A DNA stretch of 64,000 nucleotides from SG8-30 sp963695155 (GCA_963695155.1 CAVOGD010000005.1:432722-496721), one strand, 5' to 3'. Shown: positions 26,150 through 34,634, counted from the stretch's first letter. The notes: generated by a model not told the origin, from the letters alone. Made by a program: numbers and translations.

Positions 26150-26524
26150 TCAGTCGGGCGGCTGCCGCACGTAGCCCAGGCGCTCGCAGCGCTGCAGGTA
26201 ATGCGCCCACTTCTCGTCGTACTCGACCCCCAGCTCGTACAGGTAGACCCAGCTGTACAGCCCGGAGTTGTGCCCGTCGTCGAAGTGCAGCCGCACCGCA
26301 TAGTTCCCCACCTGGTCCACGGCGGTGATCTGCACGCGCTCCTTGGCGAGTTCGAGCTTGCCCTCGCCCCCGCCGTGGCCGCGGACCTCCGCGGACGGCG
26401 AATAGACGCGCAGGTACTCGAACGGCAGGCGGAAGACCTCGCCATCGCGGAAGTGCACTTCCAGCAGGCGCGACTTGCGCTTGACCTTGATCTCGGCGGG
26501 CGCTCCCGGTTCGGCCATGCTCAT
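26150..26524 (-). CDS. DUF971 domain protein
   Basis: 124 aa. Matches the DUF971 / gamma-butyrobetaine-hydroxylase N-terminal-like domain: LEVHFRDGEVFRLPFEYLRVYSPSAEV and YAVRLHFDDGHNSGLYSWVYLYEL. In many proteobacteria this gene sits directly after hslU, as here (25 bp). Its role is unknown; some relatives are linked with iron-sulfur proteins. The usual Cys residues for metal binding are not visible beyond one (QRCERLG). Confidence 0.85.
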   Translation of the reverse strand: MSMAEPGAPAEIKVKRKSRLLEVHFRDGEVFRLPFEYLRVYSPSAEVRGHGGGEGKLELAKERVQITAVDQVGNYAVRLHFDDGHNSGLYSWVYLYELGVEYDEKWAHYLQRCERLGYVRQPPD

Positions 26525-26549
26525 CGTCGTGGTGCCTCGTGTTGCCGCC

Positions 26550-27878
26550 TCACAGGATATAGCGGCTCAGGTCCTCGTCCTTCAGCAGCGCGCCCAGGTT
26601 CGAGTTGACGAACGCCGTGTCGACCAGGATGGCGGCGCCGTCGCGGTCCGGGGCCTCGAACGAGACGCGTTCCAGCAACCGTTCCATGACCGTATACAGC
26701 CGCCGCGCCCCGATGTTCTCGGTCTTCTCGTTCACCGACCAGGCGATCTGGGCGAGCCGGGCGATGCCGTCCGGCGCGAACTCGACGGTCACGCCCTCGG
26801 TCGCCAGCAGCGCCTGGTACTGGGTGCACAGCGACGCATCCGGCTCGGTGAGGATGCGCTCGAAGTCCTCGACGCGCAGCGGTTTCAGCTCGACGCGGAT
26901 CGGGAACCGGCCCTGCAGCTCCGGAATCAGGTCGGAGGGCTTGGACATGTGGAAGGCGCCCGACGCGATGAACAGGATGTGGTCGGTCCTGACCATCCCG
27001 TACTTGGTGCTGACCGTGCAGCCCTCGACCAGCGGCAGCAGGTCGCGCTGCACGCCCTCGCGCGACACGTCGGCGCCCACCGTCTCGCCGCGCTTGCAGA
27101 CCTTGTCGAGTTCGTCGAGGAACACGATGCCGTTCTGCTCGGCGGCCGTCACCGCCCGGGTGCGCAGCTCCTCCTCGTTGATCATGCGCGCCGCCTCGTC
27201 GTCGGTCAGCGCCTTGAGCGCCTCGCGCACGCGCATCTTGCGGGTGCGGGTGCGGCCGCCGCCCAGGTTCTGGAAGATCTGCTGCAGCTGCTGGCTCATG
27301 TCCTCCATGCCCGGCGGCCCGAAGATCTCCAGCCCGGCCGGCACGGCGCGCAGCTGGATCTCGATGTCGCGGTCGTCGAGCTTCCCCTCGCGCAGCATCT
27401 TGCGGAATTTCTGGCGGGTGTCCGCATCGCGCGCCGGCGCGGCGTCGGTGGCTGCGTCCTGCGGCCGCGGCAGCAGCACGTCGAGGATCCGCTCTTCCGC
27501 GGCGTCCTGGGCGCGGTGGCGCACCTTGGCGGTCTCCTCCTCGCGGGTCAGCTTGACCGCCACGTCCACCAGGTCCTTGACGATCGAGTCCACCTCGCGG
27601 CCCACGTAGCCGATTTCCGTGAACTTGGTGGCCTCGACCTTGATGAACGGCGCGCGCGCCAGCCGCGCCAGCCGCCGCGCGATCTCGGTCTTGCCGACGC
27701 CGGTCGGGCCGATCATGAGGATGTTCTTGGGCGTGATCTCCTGCCTGAGCGGCTCGGCCACCTGCATGCGGCGCCAGCGATTGCGCAGGGCGACCGCGAC
27801 GGCGCGCTTGGCGTCGTCCTGGCCGACGATGTGCTTGTCGAGTTCCTCGACGATCTCGCGTGGCGTCATCTGGCTCAT
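26550..27878 (-). CDS. hslU: ATP-dependent protease ATPase subunit HslU
   Basis: 442-aa AAA+ unfoldase feeding HslV. TPREIVEELDKHIVGQDDAK, Walker A GPTGVGKTEIARRLA, pore loop GYVGREV, I-domain (about 110-230), Walker B IVFLDELDKV, sensor region and the C-terminal DLSRYIL that docks into HslV. It follows hslV by 8 bp. In many bacteria heat-shock controlled; no sigma-32 site was recognised at the cluster start. Confidence 0.97.
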   Translation of the reverse strand: MSQMTPREIVEELDKHIVGQDDAKRAVAVALRNRWRRMQVAEPLRQEITPKNILMIGPTGVGKTEIARRLARLARAPFIKVEATKFTEIGYVGREVDSIVKDLVDVAVKLTREEETAKVRHRAQDAAEERILDVLLPRPQDAATDAAPARDADTRQKFRKMLREGKLDDRDIEIQLRAVPAGLEIFGPPGMEDMSQQLQQIFQNLGGGRTRTRKMRVREALKALTDDEAARMINEEELRTRAVTAAEQNGIVFLDELDKVCKRGETVGADVSREGVQRDLLPLVEGCTVSTKYGMVRTDHILFIASGAFHMSKPSDLIPELQGRFPIRVELKPLRVEDFERILTEPDASLCTQYQALLATEGVTVEFAPDGIARLAQIAWSVNEKTENIGARRLYTVMERLLERVSFEAPDRDGAAILVDTAFVNSNLGALLKDEDLSRYIL

Positions 27879-27886
27879 GGCGTGGC

Positions 27887-28438
27887 TCAGGGTGCCGGCA
27901 ACTCGTCCACGACGATGTTGCGGTTGGTGTTCACGCAGATGTCGGCGGCGATGGCCATGGCGCGCTCGACGATCGCGCGCGCGCCGAGGTCGGTGTTCTC
28001 CATCAGGGCACGCGCGGCGGCCTGCGCAAAGGGGCCGCCGGAGCCGATGGCCATGATGTCGTTCTCCGGCTCGATGACGTCGCCGTTGCCCGAGACGATC
28101 AGCGAGGCCCCCGCGTCGGCGACGCACAGCAGCGCCTCGAGGCGCCGCAGGGCGCGGTCCGTGCGCCAGTCCTTGGCCAGTTCGATCGCGGCGCGCGTGA
28201 GGTTGCCGTACTTCTCGAGCTTGCCCTCGAAGCGCTCGAAGAGCGTGAAGGCATCGGCCGTGCCGCCGGCGAACCCGGCCAGCACCTTGCCCTCGTACAG
28301 GCGGCGCACCTTGCGGGCATTGCCCTTCATGATGGTCTGGCCCAGCGTCACCTGGCCGTCGCCGCCCATCGCGACGGTGCCGCCGCGACGCACGGACAGG
28401 ATGGTGGTGCCGTGGGGCTGAATGGCGCGGTGAGGCAT
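27887..28438 (-). CDS. hslV: ATP-dependent protease subunit HslV
   Basis: 183-aa proteasome-like N-terminal nucleophile peptidase. The mature Thr is in HGTTILSVRR, exposed by removal of nine residues, two more than in E. coli-like forms. GGDGQVTLGQTIMKGNARKVRRLY and GFAGGTADAFTLFERFE are typical; FAQAAARALME toward the C-terminus. Nine bases separate it from xerC upstream. Confidence 0.97.
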   Translation of the reverse strand: MPHRAIQPHGTTILSVRRGGTVAMGGDGQVTLGQTIMKGNARKVRRLYEGKVLAGFAGGTADAFTLFERFEGKLEKYGNLTRAAIELAKDWRTDRALRRLEALLCVADAGASLIVSGNGDVIEPENDIMAIGSGGPFAQAAARALMENTDLGARAIVERAMAIAADICVNTNRNIVVDELPAP

Positions 28439-28447
28439 GGCAGGAAC

Positions 28448-29350
28448 CTATTTGCGGCGGCGCGCGCGCGGGTGCGCCTTGTCGTAGATGCGGGCCAGGT
28501 GCTGGAAATCAAGGTGCGTGTAGACCTGCGTCGAGCTGATGTCCGAGTGGCCGAGCAGCTCCTGCACGCCGCGCAGGTCGCCGCTGGACTCCAGCAGGTG
28601 GGACGCGAAGGAATGGCGGAACAGGTGCGGGTGGACCCGGGCGTCGATGCCCTGGCGGCGCGCGGCGCGGTCGATCCGCTGCTGCACGCCGCGCACGCCC
28701 AGGCGGCGGCCGGTCTGGCCGACGAACAGGGCGGTGGTGTCCGGCCTGGCCAGTGCGCCCCGATCGCCAAGCCAGGCCCGGATCGCGGCGACCGCGTGCC
28801 GGCCGACGGGCACCACGCGGGTCTTCGAACCCTTGCCCAGCACCCGCACCGTGCGGTCGCCCAGGTCAATGTCGGTCAGGTCCACGCCGACCAGCTCGGC
28901 CAGCCGCAGCCCGGAGCTGTACAGCAACTCCATCATCGCGTGGTCGCGGCGCGCCAGCGGATCGTCGGCCGGCGGCTCGAGCAGCCGGGCCATGCGGTCG
29001 GCGTCCAGCGTCTTCGGCAGGCGCCGTGCGGCCTTCGGCGCACGCACCTCGGCGGCCGGGTTGGCCTTCAGCACGCCTTCGCGGACGAGGAATGAGAAGA
29101 AGCTGCGCAGCGCCGACAGCCGCCGCTGGATGCTGCGCGGCGACAGGCCGCCGCGGTGCTCGCTGGCCGCGAAGCTGCGCACGTGGAAACTGTCAACCGC
29201 CTTCCAGCCGGCCAGTTTCTCGCGGTCGCAGAACGATGCGAACGACTTGATGTCGCGCCCGTAGTTGGAGATCGTGTGCCGCGACAGGCGGCGCTCGCTG
29301 CGCAGGTGGTTGAAAAAGCGCTCGACCCAGGCTATCGCTGCCGCGTTCAT
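28448..29350 (-). CDS. xerC: Site-specific tyrosine recombinase XerC
   Basis: 300 aa. Resolves chromosome dimers at dif together with XerD and FtsK. SAM-like N-terminal domain (WVERFFNHLRSERRLSRHTISNYGRD). The catalytic domain has Arg in SSGLRLAELVG, Lys in GKGSKTRVVP, HPHLFRHSFASHLL (HxxR), and LGHSDISSTQVYTHLD with His and the Tyr nucleophile. Its chromosomal setting after DUF484/dapF is that of housekeeping xerC, not an integron or phage integrase. Confidence 0.95.
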   Translation of the reverse strand: MNAAAIAWVERFFNHLRSERRLSRHTISNYGRDIKSFASFCDREKLAGWKAVDSFHVRSFAASEHRGGLSPRSIQRRLSALRSFFSFLVREGVLKANPAAEVRAPKAARRLPKTLDADRMARLLEPPADDPLARRDHAMMELLYSSGLRLAELVGVDLTDIDLGDRTVRVLGKGSKTRVVPVGRHAVAAIRAWLGDRGALARPDTTALFVGQTGRRLGVRGVQQRIDRAARRQGIDARVHPHLFRHSFASHLLESSGDLRGVQELLGHSDISSTQVYTHLDFQHLARIYDKAHPRARRRK

Positions 29351-30057
29351 CACCCTGCCGCGACGGCGGCGGCGATCAGTTCGCCGATCCGCGCGAGAAA
29401 CTCCGTGCTCATGGTCGGGTTGAAGCGCTGCGCGCTGGCGGCGCCGCAGGCCAGCAGCCCCACGCTGCCGCCGGGCCCGATCGGCGTGAGCGCCACCGAG
29501 CCGATACCCGCGCCGGCCGCGCCGAACAGGTAATCGCGCTGCGAGTCGCGCACCTGGCCGCAGCGCGGCTGGCCGCTGCTGAACAACGCCTCGAAACTGC
29601 GGATGTCCTGCGCGTCCCGCTTGACCAGGCGCACGAAGTGCGACTCGCGGGCGGCCAGGGCCGGGTTTTCGCAAAACAGCACCAGCACCGCGCGTTGCAC
29701 GTCGAAATCCTCGCGCAGCGACGCCTCGACGGCATCAACCACCTGCTCGAGGCTGCGCGCGTGCACGAGCCGGGTCGTGAGGCGGTGGATCCTCGTCGCC
29801 AGCTCGTCGTTCGCACGGGCGTTCTCGATGAACTCCGCCAGGCGGCGGTCGAGTTGACGATTGCGGTCGCGCAACACCGCGACCTGGCGCTCGAGCAGGG
29901 AAACGGTGGCACCGCCGTTGCGCGCGTCGGGCAGCCGCAGGCGCTGCAGCAACTGGGGGTGGCGCTCGAAGAAATCCGGGAAGGCCTCCAGGTACTCGGC
30001 GACGCTCGCGTCGTCACTCATGGCCGAGACCGGCCCGGCGCCTGTCTTGCGGGTCAT
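29350..30057 (-). CDS. DUF484 family protein
   Basis: 235 aa, GAF-like DUF484 family found next to xerC in gammaproteobacteria. SVAEYLEAFPDFFERHPQLLQRLRLP, then a coiled-coil (LLERQVAVLRDRNRQLDRRLAEFIENARANDELATRIHRL) and GAF core FNPTMSTEFLARIGELIAAA. The ATG at 30057 overlaps the dapF stop (ATGA); an internal start 30021 is possible. Function unknown. Stop shares a base with the xerC ATG. Confidence 0.85.
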   Translation of the reverse strand: MTRKTGAGPVSAMSDDASVAEYLEAFPDFFERHPQLLQRLRLPDARNGGATVSLLERQVAVLRDRNRQLDRRLAEFIENARANDELATRIHRLTTRLVHARSLEQVVDAVEASLREDFDVQRAVLVLFCENPALAARESHFVRLVKRDAQDIRSFEALFSSGQPRCGQVRDSQRDYLFGAAGAGIGSVALTPIGPGGSVGLLACGAASAQRFNPTMSTEFLARIGELIAAAVAAG

Positions 30058-30881
30058 ATCGCCACCTCTCCCTGATATGAGGTCTGCGCGGGGCCGGTCA
30101 GCCAGATGGGCTCGCCCGCACCCTTCCACTGGACCGTCAGGCGCCCGCCCGGCAGGTCCACGTTCACCTCCTCGCCGAGCAGGCCATGGCGCCGCCCGAC
30201 GGCGACGGCGCCGCAGGCGCCGGTACCGCAGGCCCGCGTCTCACCCGTGCCGCGCTCGTGGACGCGCAACCGCACGTGGCCGGCGTCCACCACCTCCATG
30301 AACCCGACGTTGGTCCGCTTCGGGAAACGCGGATGATGTTCGATCGCGGGACCGAGCCGGTCCACCGGCGCCTCCGTGACGGCCGGCACGCGGATCACTG
30401 CGTGCGGGTTGCCGATGGACACGGCGCCGATCTCAACGGTCCGTTCACCGACGGCCAGCGGGTACACGCTCGCCTCGCCGCTCGCCTCGAAAGGCAGTGA
30501 CGCCGGGTCGAAATTCGGCACGCCCATGGCGACCGACACCAGCCCGTCATCGCGGACGCGGGCGCGCACCAGTCCACCGGCGCTGTCCATGACCAGGACG
30601 CCCGGCCCCTGGCCACGGCGTGCGCCGACGATGCTGGCGATGCAGCGCGCGCCGTTGCCGCACTGCTCGACCTCGCGGCCGTCGGCATTGAAGACGCGGT
30701 AGAAGACGGCGGTGCCCTCGCGGTGCGGCGGCTCGAGCATCAGCGCCTGGTCGAACCCGATGCCGGTGTGCCGGTCGGCCAGCTGCCGCAGCACTTCAGC
30801 CGAGGGCGGGCCGTCCGGCGGCGCGTCGAACACCATGAAGTCGTTGCCGAGGCCGTGCATCTTGGTGAAGGCAAGCTTCAT
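30054..30881 (-). CDS. dapF: Diaminopimelate epimerase
   Basis: 275-aa PLP-independent epimerase converting LL-DAP to meso-DAP for lysine and peptidoglycan. Two-cysteine acid/base pair: QCGNGARC and ACGTGACG; KMHGLGNDFMVFD at the N-terminus and GNPHAVI in the middle. It leads the dapF-DUF484-xerC-hslVU series. Confidence 0.97.
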   Translation of the reverse strand: MKLAFTKMHGLGNDFMVFDAPPDGPPSAEVLRQLADRHTGIGFDQALMLEPPHREGTAVFYRVFNADGREVEQCGNGARCIASIVGARRGQGPGVLVMDSAGGLVRARVRDDGLVSVAMGVPNFDPASLPFEASGEASVYPLAVGERTVEIGAVSIGNPHAVIRVPAVTEAPVDRLGPAIEHHPRFPKRTNVGFMEVVDAGHVRLRVHERGTGETRACGTGACGAVAVGRRHGLLGEEVNVDLPGGRLTVQWKGAGEPIWLTGPAQTSYQGEVAI

Positions 30882-30912
30882 GACGGTCCTGCCTGCAGGG
30901 GCACCGGGCGGG

Positions 30913-31167
30913 TCAGTCCGGGGCGCATGCGCAACCGCCGCACGGCGTGCCGTAGTCGCAGGGACGTTCCGTGCTGCCGAGGTTTCCGCTCGAGATCACG
31001 GCGCCGCCCGTAATCAGGCGGGTGACCGGGCTGGTTTTGCGCGTCGTGCCGGGCTCGATGCCGGCCCGGGCGCACAATTCGCCCCAGCTGGCGAGGCGTT
31101 CGCTCATCTTGTGCGAGACCTCGACGACACGCCCGTTGGCTTCGCAGAGGTAGTCGTAGGTGGGCAT
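30913..31167 (-). CDS. FmdB-family zinc-ribbon protein
   Basis: 84 aa. Starts MPTYDYLCEANGRVVEVSHKMSE, the FmdB/CxxC_CXXC_SSSS layout. The first Cys pair is reduced to one Cys; the C-terminal half has PCDYGTPCGGCACAPD, which may provide the metal site. FmdB-like proteins are regulatory or metallochaperone candidates; role unknown. Spacing to dapF is 31 bp, same strand. Confidence 0.75.
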   Translation of the reverse strand: MPTYDYLCEANGRVVEVSHKMSERLASWGELCARAGIEPGTTRKTSPVTRLITGGAVISSGNLGSTERPCDYGTPCGGCACAPD

Positions 31168-31303
31168 GTGCCGATTCTAGCGCGCAGTCGTGGTTCCCGC
31201 AGGCTATCGTGCCTTATTGGCCGGAGGCCGGCCCAATGGCGAGGATCGCCACTTCAGGCATCGCGACCGGCAGTTCTGCCCCGGGCACCTGCGGGCGCGC
31301 GCG

Positions 31304-31382
31304 GGATCCGGTCGGGTCCCCACGCTCGCTCCGAGGAAGAAAGCCAAGTCGCTCGCTCAGGGGACCACGACCACCTCGCGCG
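31304..31382. repeat. Palindromic dispersed element, copy 2 (intergenic)
   Basis: Aligns with 18154-18235: shared GGATCCGG.CGGG.CCC, GCTCGCTCCG.GGAA, AAGTCGCTCGCT and CCACG.CCACCTCGC. Stem GGTCCCC (31315-31321) with GGGGACC (31360-31366), and GGTC (31310-31313) with GACC (31369-31372). Where copy 1 has C-G pairs copy 2 has T-A in both stems. The right-hand inverted repeat of copy 1 is missing, so this copy is truncated. The rest of the 306-bp gap between the divergent genes (31168-31473) shows nothing else recognisable. Confidence 0.7.
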
Positions 31383-31473
31383 CGCCCACCATGACGCGCG
31401 CGTCGGCATCGGCTAGCCTTGGCCGTCCGGTCGCCACCGGACCTGCCGCGGCCTGGCCACGAGGAGCAAGGAC

Positions 31474-31692
31474 ATGTGGGTGAAGCCAGTGATCGGGGTC
31501 TTGTTGATCGTCGCCGGCACGCTGGGCCTGGCGTTCGGCAAGTTCGATTACACGAAAGAGACGCACGAGACGAAGCTCGCGGGCATCGAATTCTCCGTCA
31601 AGGAGAAGGAAACGGTGCAGATCCCGCCGTGGGCGGCCGGCGGCGCCATCGCGGCCGGTACGTTGCTGCTGCTGTTCGGCCGCAGGAAGTGA
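31474..31692 (+). CDS. Small two-helix membrane protein
   Basis: 72 aa: helix 1 VIGVLLIVAGTLGLAFG, a charged periplasmic-size loop (KFDYTKETHETKLAGIEFSVKEKETVQ), helix 2 GAIAAGTLLLLFGRRK. No family assigned with confidence; the layout resembles DUF3185-like small proteins. GAGGAGCAAGGAC precedes the ATG. Its stop overlaps the GTG of the TrpF-like gene (GTGA), so they are translationally coupled. Confidence 0.7.
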   Translation: MWVKPVIGVLLIVAGTLGLAFGKFDYTKETHETKLAGIEFSVKEKETVQIPPWAAGGAIAAGTLLLLFGRRK

Positions 31693-32348
31693 CGCGGGTC
31701 AAGATCTGCTGCATTGCGAGCCATGCGGAGGCCGAGCTGGCCATCTCGGCCGGCGCCGCAGCGCTCGGGCTCGTGTCGGCGATGCCGAGCGGCCCCGGCG
31801 TGATCGACGAGCAGTTGATTGCGGAGATCGCCGCGCGGGTGCCCGCGCCGGTCGAGACCTTCCTGCTCACTGCGAGGACCGCCGCCGCGGGCATTGCGGA
31901 GCAGCAGCGCTCCTGCCGCACGTCCGCGCTGCAGCTCGTGGACCGCGTGCCGCACGATGAACTGCGCAAGTTGCGCACCGGAATGCCCGGGGTCCGGCTG
32001 GTGCAGGTCGTGCACGTGGGCGGCGAGGAATCGGTGGCGGAGGCCGTTGCCGTCGCCGCGTTCGTGGACGCGCTGCTGCTGGATTCCGGCAACCAGGCCC
32101 TGCCCGTCAAGGAACTGGGCGGCACGGGGCGGACCCACGACTGGTCCGTCAGCCGGCGCATCCGCGAGGCGGTGCCGGTGCCGGTATTCCTGGCAGGCGG
32201 GTTGAACGAAGCCAATGTGGGGGCTGCGATCGACGCCGTGCAGCCGTTCGGCGTCGACCTCTGCAGCGGTGTGCGCACGAACGGGCGGCTGGATGCCGGC
32301 AAGCTGCGGCGGTTCTTCGCGGCCGTTGCGGCGGCCGGCGCCACTTAA
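31689..32348 (+). CDS. Phosphoribosylanthranilate isomerase-like protein (second TrpF homologue)
   Basis: 219-aa TIM barrel. Opens VKICCIASHAEAELAISAGAAALGLV, matching the TrpF start with the catalytic Cys of KIC retained. ALLLDSG keeps an Asp where the TrpF general acid lies; the phosphate region FLAGGLNEANV and FGVDLCSGVR correspond to TrpF GGL.PANV and VDVSSGVE. It is only distantly similar to the operon TrpF in this window. It lies outside the trp operon, beside a repeat copy and a small membrane protein, so it could be a backup or act on a different aminoaldose phosphate. Confidence 0.8.
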   Translation: MTRVKICCIASHAEAELAISAGAAALGLVSAMPSGPGVIDEQLIAEIAARVPAPVETFLLTARTAAAGIAEQQRSCRTSALQLVDRVPHDELRKLRTGMPGVRLVQVVHVGGEESVAEAVAVAAFVDALLLDSGNQALPVKELGGTGRTHDWSVSRRIREAVPVPVFLAGGLNEANVGAAIDAVQPFGVDLCSGVRTNGRLDAGKLRRFFAAVAAAGAT

Positions 32349-32410
32349 CGCGAGATCACCCAGCCGCTATCATCCGCGCCCGCCATGAAGCGCAACCGAG
32401 GTGATTCCGC

Positions 32411-33208
32411 GTGGAGGAAGTCTTGTACGACCAGAGCAGCATCCTGATTGCCGTCGTCCTGCTGGCCGCGATCCTCGCGGCCAACGAAGTGGGCTACCGG
32501 CTGGGCCGCTGGCGTCGCGCCCGCGCCGACACCGGCGCCAAGGCGCAGACCAACGCCATCCAGGCCGCCATGCTCGGCTTGCTGGCGCTGCTGCTCGGCT
32601 TCACCTTCACGATGGCGCTGCAGCGGTTCGACAACCGCAGCCAGGCGGTCATCAGCGAGGCCAATGCCATCGGCACGGCCTACCTGCGCACGCAGTTGCT
32701 GCCGGATCCCTATCGTGACCCGGCCCGGCAGCTGATCGCGGGTTATGTGCAGCTGCGCATCGAGTCCGGCAAGCTGGACCTGACCCAGGAGTCGGTCCGG
32801 CGTCGCATGCAGGACGACGTGCAGCGCATGCAGGACGACCTGTGGGCCGTCGCACTCGCCGCCGCGGAACAGGATCCGCGGCCGGTGACCACCGGCCTGT
32901 TCATCCAGTCGCTGAACGGCTTGATAGACGTCTATGGGGAGCGCAACGCGGCGCTGCGCAAGCACGTGCCCGAAGTGGTGCTGTTCCTGCTGTTCGCCGT
33001 GTTCATCATCGCCGGTGCGGTGCTGGGTTTTTCGGGCGGACTGGAAGGCGGCCGGCCGCTGCTGGCCACCATCGCCATGACGGTGCTGATCGTGATGGTG
33101 ATCTTCATCATCATCGACCTGGACCGGCCCAGGCGCGGCCTGATCGAGGTCAACCAGGAGAGCATGCTCGACCTGGGTGTGGCGACCGCGCCGGCGGCAT
33201 CCCGGTAG
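32411..33208 (+). CDS. DUF4239 (bestrophin-like) membrane protein
   Basis: 265 aa. Helix near 10-28, then the family hallmark LLGFTFTMALQRFDNRSQAVISEANAIGTAYLRTQLLPDP and soluble segment to about 180, then three helices (VVLFLLFAVFIIAGAVLG and LLATIAMTVLIVMVIFIIIDL). Function unknown. GTG start at 32411 with GAGGTG upstream. Confidence 0.8.
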   Translation: MEEVLYDQSSILIAVVLLAAILAANEVGYRLGRWRRARADTGAKAQTNAIQAAMLGLLALLLGFTFTMALQRFDNRSQAVISEANAIGTAYLRTQLLPDPYRDPARQLIAGYVQLRIESGKLDLTQESVRRRMQDDVQRMQDDLWAVALAAAEQDPRPVTTGLFIQSLNGLIDVYGERNAALRKHVPEVVLFLLFAVFIIAGAVLGFSGGLEGGRPLLATIAMTVLIVMVIFIIIDLDRPRRGLIEVNQESMLDLGVATAPAASR

Positions 33209-33274
33209 CCATCCCGTGAGGGGCGCTCCTCGCGCGGTGGCGGGTGGGACGGTTGGCAATACGTGAGGTGTCAC

Positions 33275-33475
33275 ATGAAGGAAGCAGCTGTCAGAAAGTA
33301 CCTGGTGGTGTCCGGTGTGGTCTTCGGCCTCGTGGCGCTGGCTCACCTGTTTCGCGTCAGCTACGGCCTCGACATGCAGTTCGGTCCGGTGAGCGTGCCC
33401 ATGTGGGCATCGTGGCTGGCATTCGTGGGGCCGGGCGTCCTGTGCGGCTGGGCCTTCAGCCTGGCCCGGAAGTAG
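33275..33475 (+). CDS. Small membrane protein
   Basis: 66 aa with two helices (YLVVSGVVFGLVALAHLF, WASWLAFVGPGVLCGWAFSLA). The sequence between them is RVSYGLDMQFGPVSVPM. No family recognised; such short proteins often accompany membrane enzymes. I prefer ATG 33275 over GTG 33263 because GAGG sits just before it. The 170 bp that follow show no gene or hairpin I can support. Confidence 0.6.
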   Translation: MKEAAVRKYLVVSGVVFGLVALAHLFRVSYGLDMQFGPVSVPMWASWLAFVGPGVLCGWAFSLARK

Positions 33476-33645
33476 GCGCCAGGCGGGCGTCCCGCCGACA
33501 TCGTTGAAGAGCCACTTGCAGGGCATGGTCCTGGATGGAGATCCGCGTGGCCCGCGCTCCTGATAGCTCGGGTCAATTCCGGAACTTCGTAGCCCGCTGA
33601 CGCGCCGCCCCGGCACTCAAGGGCGTAAAGAACTCGCCTTGCGGC

Positions 33646-34083
33646 CTAAGAACCAGGTCCGCCCTTCAATGCGTCGGGCCGAAAATCCCACCATCGCACG
33701 CGCTTCATGCGTTCGAACGACAACTGGTCGCCAGCGAGAATTGGTCGGCCTTCCCCCTGAAGCGCCACAGACAGTCTGGCGAGGCACTCGCGGAGCTGTT
33801 CGCGGTTCTCGACTAGCCATTCACCGAGTTTGCGTTCCAGAGTCGGATTCACAAGGCGAAGATAGAGGGTAAATGAAAATTCTTCATTCTTCGCCAGTCG
33901 TCCAAATGCGATCATGATCTCGCCGTCGCGCTCGCTGTGACGAAGCTCCACATATACGCAACTTGACTCGTACCGAACCTTCGCTGAGGAAGACGAGACG
34001 CATGAGAACCCTTCGCTCACCAGGAAAGCAAAGGCACGCTGGGTCTCATCCGCGAATGCTGCAGTAACGTCGTTCACTTCCAT
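33646..34083 (-). CDS. Candidate immunity protein of the RHS toxin
   Basis: 145 aa, no family recognised. Acidic N-terminal half (FADETQRAFAFLVSEGF), SSCVYVELRHSERDGEIMIAFGRL and a C-terminal WWDFRPDALKGG. It starts two bases after the toxin-tail stop, the usual place for a polymorphic-toxin immunity gene, and base composition is markedly lower in G+C than its neighbours, suggesting horizontal acquisition. Immunity function is inferred from position only. Confidence 0.6.
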   Translation of the reverse strand: MEVNDVTAAFADETQRAFAFLVSEGFSCVSSSSAKVRYESSCVYVELRHSERDGEIMIAFGRLAKNEEFSFTLYLRLVNPTLERKLGEWLVENREQLRECLARLSVALQGEGRPILAGDQLSFERMKRVRWWDFRPDALKGGPGS

Positions 34084-34085
34084 CG

Positions 34086-34634
34086 TCAGCGCCCTGGACT
34101 CCAGTGTGAAGTCTGTGGATCAAATTTCCAGCCATGCTCGACTAACAGGTTCCGTTCGCGGTCCAAGAATCCACCGCCTTTGGTTGGCGAAATATCGCGA
34201 ATCGGTCTCTTGGTGCTCATGGCATTGAGAAGCTGTCTTTCGTTTTGCGCCCATCGTCCTGGGCCAGGTGGCAGCTTCGAAAGACTGAGCGTATGGTCGC
34301 CCGATCGCCAGCGGGTTGCTCGCGCGAGGTCGTCCATCTTCCCAATGACGAGCCCGCCTGCGGTCGCGCTCACCTTTGCGGCAGCCGACGTGCGGCCGAG
34401 TGTAAACACATCGACGGTCGCGGCGCCATAGAATGCGAACGCCAGCAGGTAGTCGTGGCCCGATATCGCCGCGCCGGCCTGCCCCGAGTAGTACCAGCCG
34501 GGGATGGCGTCGAACGCCGCACTGCCCATCTGGTCCGCGAACCTGCCCCATCCGGCGGCCGGCGCGAAAGTGCCGGCAGCATGCACATCCGCCGACGCCG
34601 CAACCGCGCCGCCGCGCGGCCGGTGGCACGCCAT
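34086..34634 (-). CDS. Detached C-terminal toxin tail of the RHS protein
   Basis: 182 codons in the same frame as the RHS gene, separated from it by TAG 34703-34701 followed by 22 sense codons (HDYASQVVSAAERD...). Contains a hydrophobic pre-toxin part (GHDYLLAFAFYGAATVDVFTLG) and a soluble end with GPGRWAQNERQLLNAM, RPIRDIS and RERNLLVEHGWKFDPQTSHW. The ending resembles recurrent RHS/polymorphic-toxin C-termini; I cannot name its activity. ATG 34634 lacks a convincing ribosome-binding site, so independent translation is uncertain. Confidence 0.6.
   Translation of the reverse strand: MACHRPRGGAVAASADVHAAGTFAPAAGWGRFADQMGSAAFDAIPGWYYSGQAGAAISGHDYLLAFAFYGAATVDVFTLGRTSAAAKVSATAGGLVIGKMDDLARATRWRSGDHTLSLSKLPPGPGRWAQNERQLLNAMSTKRPIRDISPTKGGGFLDRERNLLVEHGWKFDPQTSHWSPGR

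Noticed and set aside
28448..29350. Integron or phage integrase
   Set aside because: Sequence and gene order are those of chromosomal xerC; no attachment sites or cassette repeats flank it.
31190..31483. Short open frame in the repeat-containing gap
   Set aside because: Low-complexity translation created by the repeat; no ribosome-binding site or similarity to a known protein.
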